Shown here one piece after another: positions 6,927 through 8,498 of a DNA stretch of 8,498 nucleotides (within the stretch, counting starts at the first letter, position 1; every line of letters starts with the position of its first letter). The stretch is from Rhodospirillales bacterium Alpha_05 (lineage in GTDB: Bacteria; Pseudomonadota; Alphaproteobacteria; Rhodospirillales; Rhodospirillaceae). The stretch covers positions 1 through 8,498 of the forward strand of contig LUYR01000597.1 in NCBI GenBank assembly GCA_001603335.1, in the 5' to 3' direction. The translations under genes and the position numbers were made by a program. The notes under the pieces are model-generated. The model had not been told where the DNA came from. It made no database searches and saw only the letters and a program-made list of their open reading frames with translations.

Positions 6927-8447
6927 ATGACCAATCCGAACACCCGGCGCTTCGCCGAATCGCTGCGCGATGCGGCGCTGGAGCCGTTCTCCGGGGTCGC
7001 CGCGCGGATCGCCCACGTCGCTACCGCCGAGACCCGCCACGAGCGCAAGCTCTGCAAGACCTTGGAAGACGCGATCCGCGCCTCGGGCCTCAAGGACGGC
7101 ATGACCATCTCCTTCCACCACGGCTTCCGCGAAGGCGACAAGACGATCAACCTCGTCGTCGCCAAGCTCGCCGAGATGGGCTTCCGCGACCTCACCCTCG
7201 CGCCCTCCTCGCTGCTCTCGTGCAACTTCCCCCTGATCGAGCACATCCGCTCGGGCGTGATCCGGCGGATCTACACCTCGGGCATGCGCGGCAAGCTCGC
7301 CGACGCGATCTCCCACGGCCTGATGGACACCCCGGTGCACATCCACTCCCACGGCGGCCGCGTCCACCTGATGGACCGGGGCGAGCTCAAGATCGACGTC
7401 GCCTTCCTCGGCGTCTCCACCGCCGACGCCTTCGGCAACGCCAACGCGGTCTCCGGCCTGTCGCGCTGCGGCTCGCTCGGCTACGCGATGGTGGACGCCG
7501 CACGCGCCGCCAAGGTGGTGCTGCTCGCCGAAACCCTGGTGCCCTACCCCAATGCCCCCGCGAGCATCCGCCAGGATCAGGTGGACCTGGTCGTCCAGGT
7601 GGACCAGATCGGCGACCCGACGAAGATCTCCGTCGGCGCGGTGCGGATGACCTCGAACCCGCGCGAACTCCTGATCTCGCGCTTCGCCGCCGACGTCGTC
7701 GAGCACTCGGGCTACTTCGAGGAGGGCTTCTCGCTCCAGACCGGCTCGGGCGCTTCGGCCACCGCCGTCACCCGCTTCCTCGAACACCGCATGGTGCGCA
7801 AAGGAATCAAGGCGAGCTTCGCGCTTGGCGGGATCACCGGCAGCATCGTCGAACTGCACCAGAAGGGCCTGATCGGCAAACTCTACGACACCCAGAGCTT
7901 CGACGCACAAGCCGCCGAATCCCTGCGCGTCAACCCCGGCCACTACGAAATCTCCACCCACACCTACGCCAACCCGACCTCAAAGGGCGCGTATAGCGAC
8001 TGGGTCGACGTGGTGATCCTGAGCGCGCTCGAAATCGACCTCGACTTCAACGTCAACGTGATCACCGGCTCGGACGGCGTGATGCGCGGCGCGTCGGGCG
8101 GGCATTCGGACGTCGCCGCCGGGGCCAACCTGCCGATCGTGGTGGCGCCGCTGATCCGCTCGCGCATCCCCACGGTGGTGGAGCACGTCACCACCGTGGT
8201 CACGCCGGGCGAGACCATCGGCGTGCTGGTCACCGACCACGGCATCGCGGTCAACCCCAAGCGCCCCGAGCTCGCGCAACGGCTCAAAGACGCCGGGCTG
8301 CCGGTGTTCGCGATCGAAGAGCTCTATCAGCGTTCGCTCTCCCTCACCGGAGCGCCGCAGCCGATCGAATTCCTCGACAAGATCGTCGGCGTGATCCGCT
8401 ATCGCGACGGCAGCGTCGTCGACGTGGTGCGTCAGGTCGCGGGATGA
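6927..8447 (+). CDS. citF: Citrate lyase alpha subunit (citrate:acetyl-ACP transferase)
   Basis: A 506-residue CoA-transferase-family enzyme that exchanges the acetyl group on CitD for citrate, making citryl-ACP and acetate. Family blocks are seen in order: KDGMTISFHHGFREGD (56-71), RDLTLAPSSL (87-96), IEHIRSGVIRRIYTSGMRGKL (104-124), VHIHSHGGRVHLMDRGEL (137-154), DVAFLGVSTADAFGNANAVSG (157-177), SLQTGSGASATAV (269-281), GGITGSIVELHQKGLIG (301-317), EIDLDFNVNVITGSDGVMRGASGGHSD (369-395), and PGETIGVLVTDHGIAVNPKRP (427-447). Length is that of intact enteric CitF, with no gap or frameshift. The ATG at 6927 follows GAGGA (6915-6919) with 7-nt spacing and is preferred to the in-frame GTG at 6909, which overlaps the citE stop. 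The stop overlaps the next ATG (ATGA at 8444). Confidence 0.96.
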   Translation: MTNPNTRRFAESLRDAALEPFSGVAARIAHVATAETRHERKLCKTLEDAIRASGLKDGMTISFHHGFREGDKTINLVVAKLAEMGFRDLTLAPSSLLSCNFPLIEHIRSGVIRRIYTSGMRGKLADAISHGLMDTPVHIHSHGGRVHLMDRGELKIDVAFLGVSTADAFGNANAVSGLSRCGSLGYAMVDAARAAKVVLLAETLVPYPNAPASIRQDQVDLVVQVDQIGDPTKISVGAVRMTSNPRELLISRFAADVVEHSGYFEEGFSLQTGSGASATAVTRFLEHRMVRKGIKASFALGGITGSIVELHQKGLIGKLYDTQSFDAQAAESLRVNPGHYEISTHTYANPTSKGAYSDWVDVVILSALEIDLDFNVNVITGSDGVMRGASGGHSDVAAGANLPIVVAPLIRSRIPTVVEHVTTVVTPGETIGVLVTDHGIAVNPKRPELAQRLKDAGLPVFAIEELYQRSLSLTGAPQPIEFLDKIVGVIRYRDGSVVDVVRQVAG

Positions 8448-8498
8448 TCGCAACCGGCGCGGAGGCGAGCCTCGCGGCGATCCTGGCGGCGCGGGAAG
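8444..8498 (+). CDS. Start of probable citX (apo-citrate lyase phosphoribosyl-dephospho-CoA transferase), partial
   Basis: Only 18 complete codons are visible (MIATGAEASLAAILAARE) before the window ends. The ATG overlaps the citF stop (ATGA), so the gene is translationally coupled to it. The segment SLAAILAARE resembles the N-terminal 'LL..RE.R..RQ' pattern of CitX, which transfers the prosthetic group to CitD, and citX or citG commonly follows citF. A CitX-CitG fusion or a different cit accessory gene is also possible. The assignment rests mainly on position. Confidence 0.55.
   Translation, partial: MIATGAEASLAAILAARE

Overview
The window is GC-rich, with strongly GC-biased third codon positions. 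That bias is why long antisense open frames shadow nearly every gene. The protein families and gene style (an NtrC-class DctB/DctD-like pair, a sigma-54 promoter, many ATGA-type gene junctions) suggest a proteobacterium, most likely an alphaproteobacterium. The genus cannot be read from the sequence alone. No rRNA, tRNA, mobile element or CRISPR array was seen.

Layout. Positions 1-2706 on the minus strand hold a two-component system: a membrane histidine kinase (1057-2706) whose 3' end overlaps the start of a sigma-54-activating response regulator (1-1064, cut by the window edge before its DNA-binding domain). Positions 2707-3098 are a divergent control region. It holds two perfect TTCCGG-N4-CCGGAA palindromes, a consensus IHF site, a near-perfect -24/-12 sigma-54 promoter facing right, and a structured leader of about 155 nt. 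Positions 3099-8498 on the plus strand hold a citrate-utilisation operon: a CitMHS-family citrate transporter, then citC, citD, citE, citF and the first 18 codons of a probable citX. A 241-nt gap with a strong hairpin separates the transporter from citC. From citC onward the genes overlap or nearly abut.

How it works together. The transporter would import citrate, probably complexed with a divalent metal. CitD (acyl carrier), CitE (citryl-ACP lyase) and CitF (citrate:acetyl-ACP transferase) form citrate lyase, which splits citrate to acetate and oxaloacetate. CitC acetylates the prosthetic group on CitD, and a CitX-type protein would attach that group. The divergent kinase/regulator pair probably senses citrate or a related signal and activates the operon through sigma-54.

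Most notable point. The well-studied citrate lyase operons of enteric bacteria are controlled by the CitA/CitB pair with sigma-70. Here every element of an enhancer-dependent sigma-54 switch is visible in one intergenic region, and the adjacent kinase carries a 4-helix-bundle (chemoreceptor-like) sensor instead of the PAS-fold sensor of DctB or CitA. That wiring is inferred from sequence and is untested.
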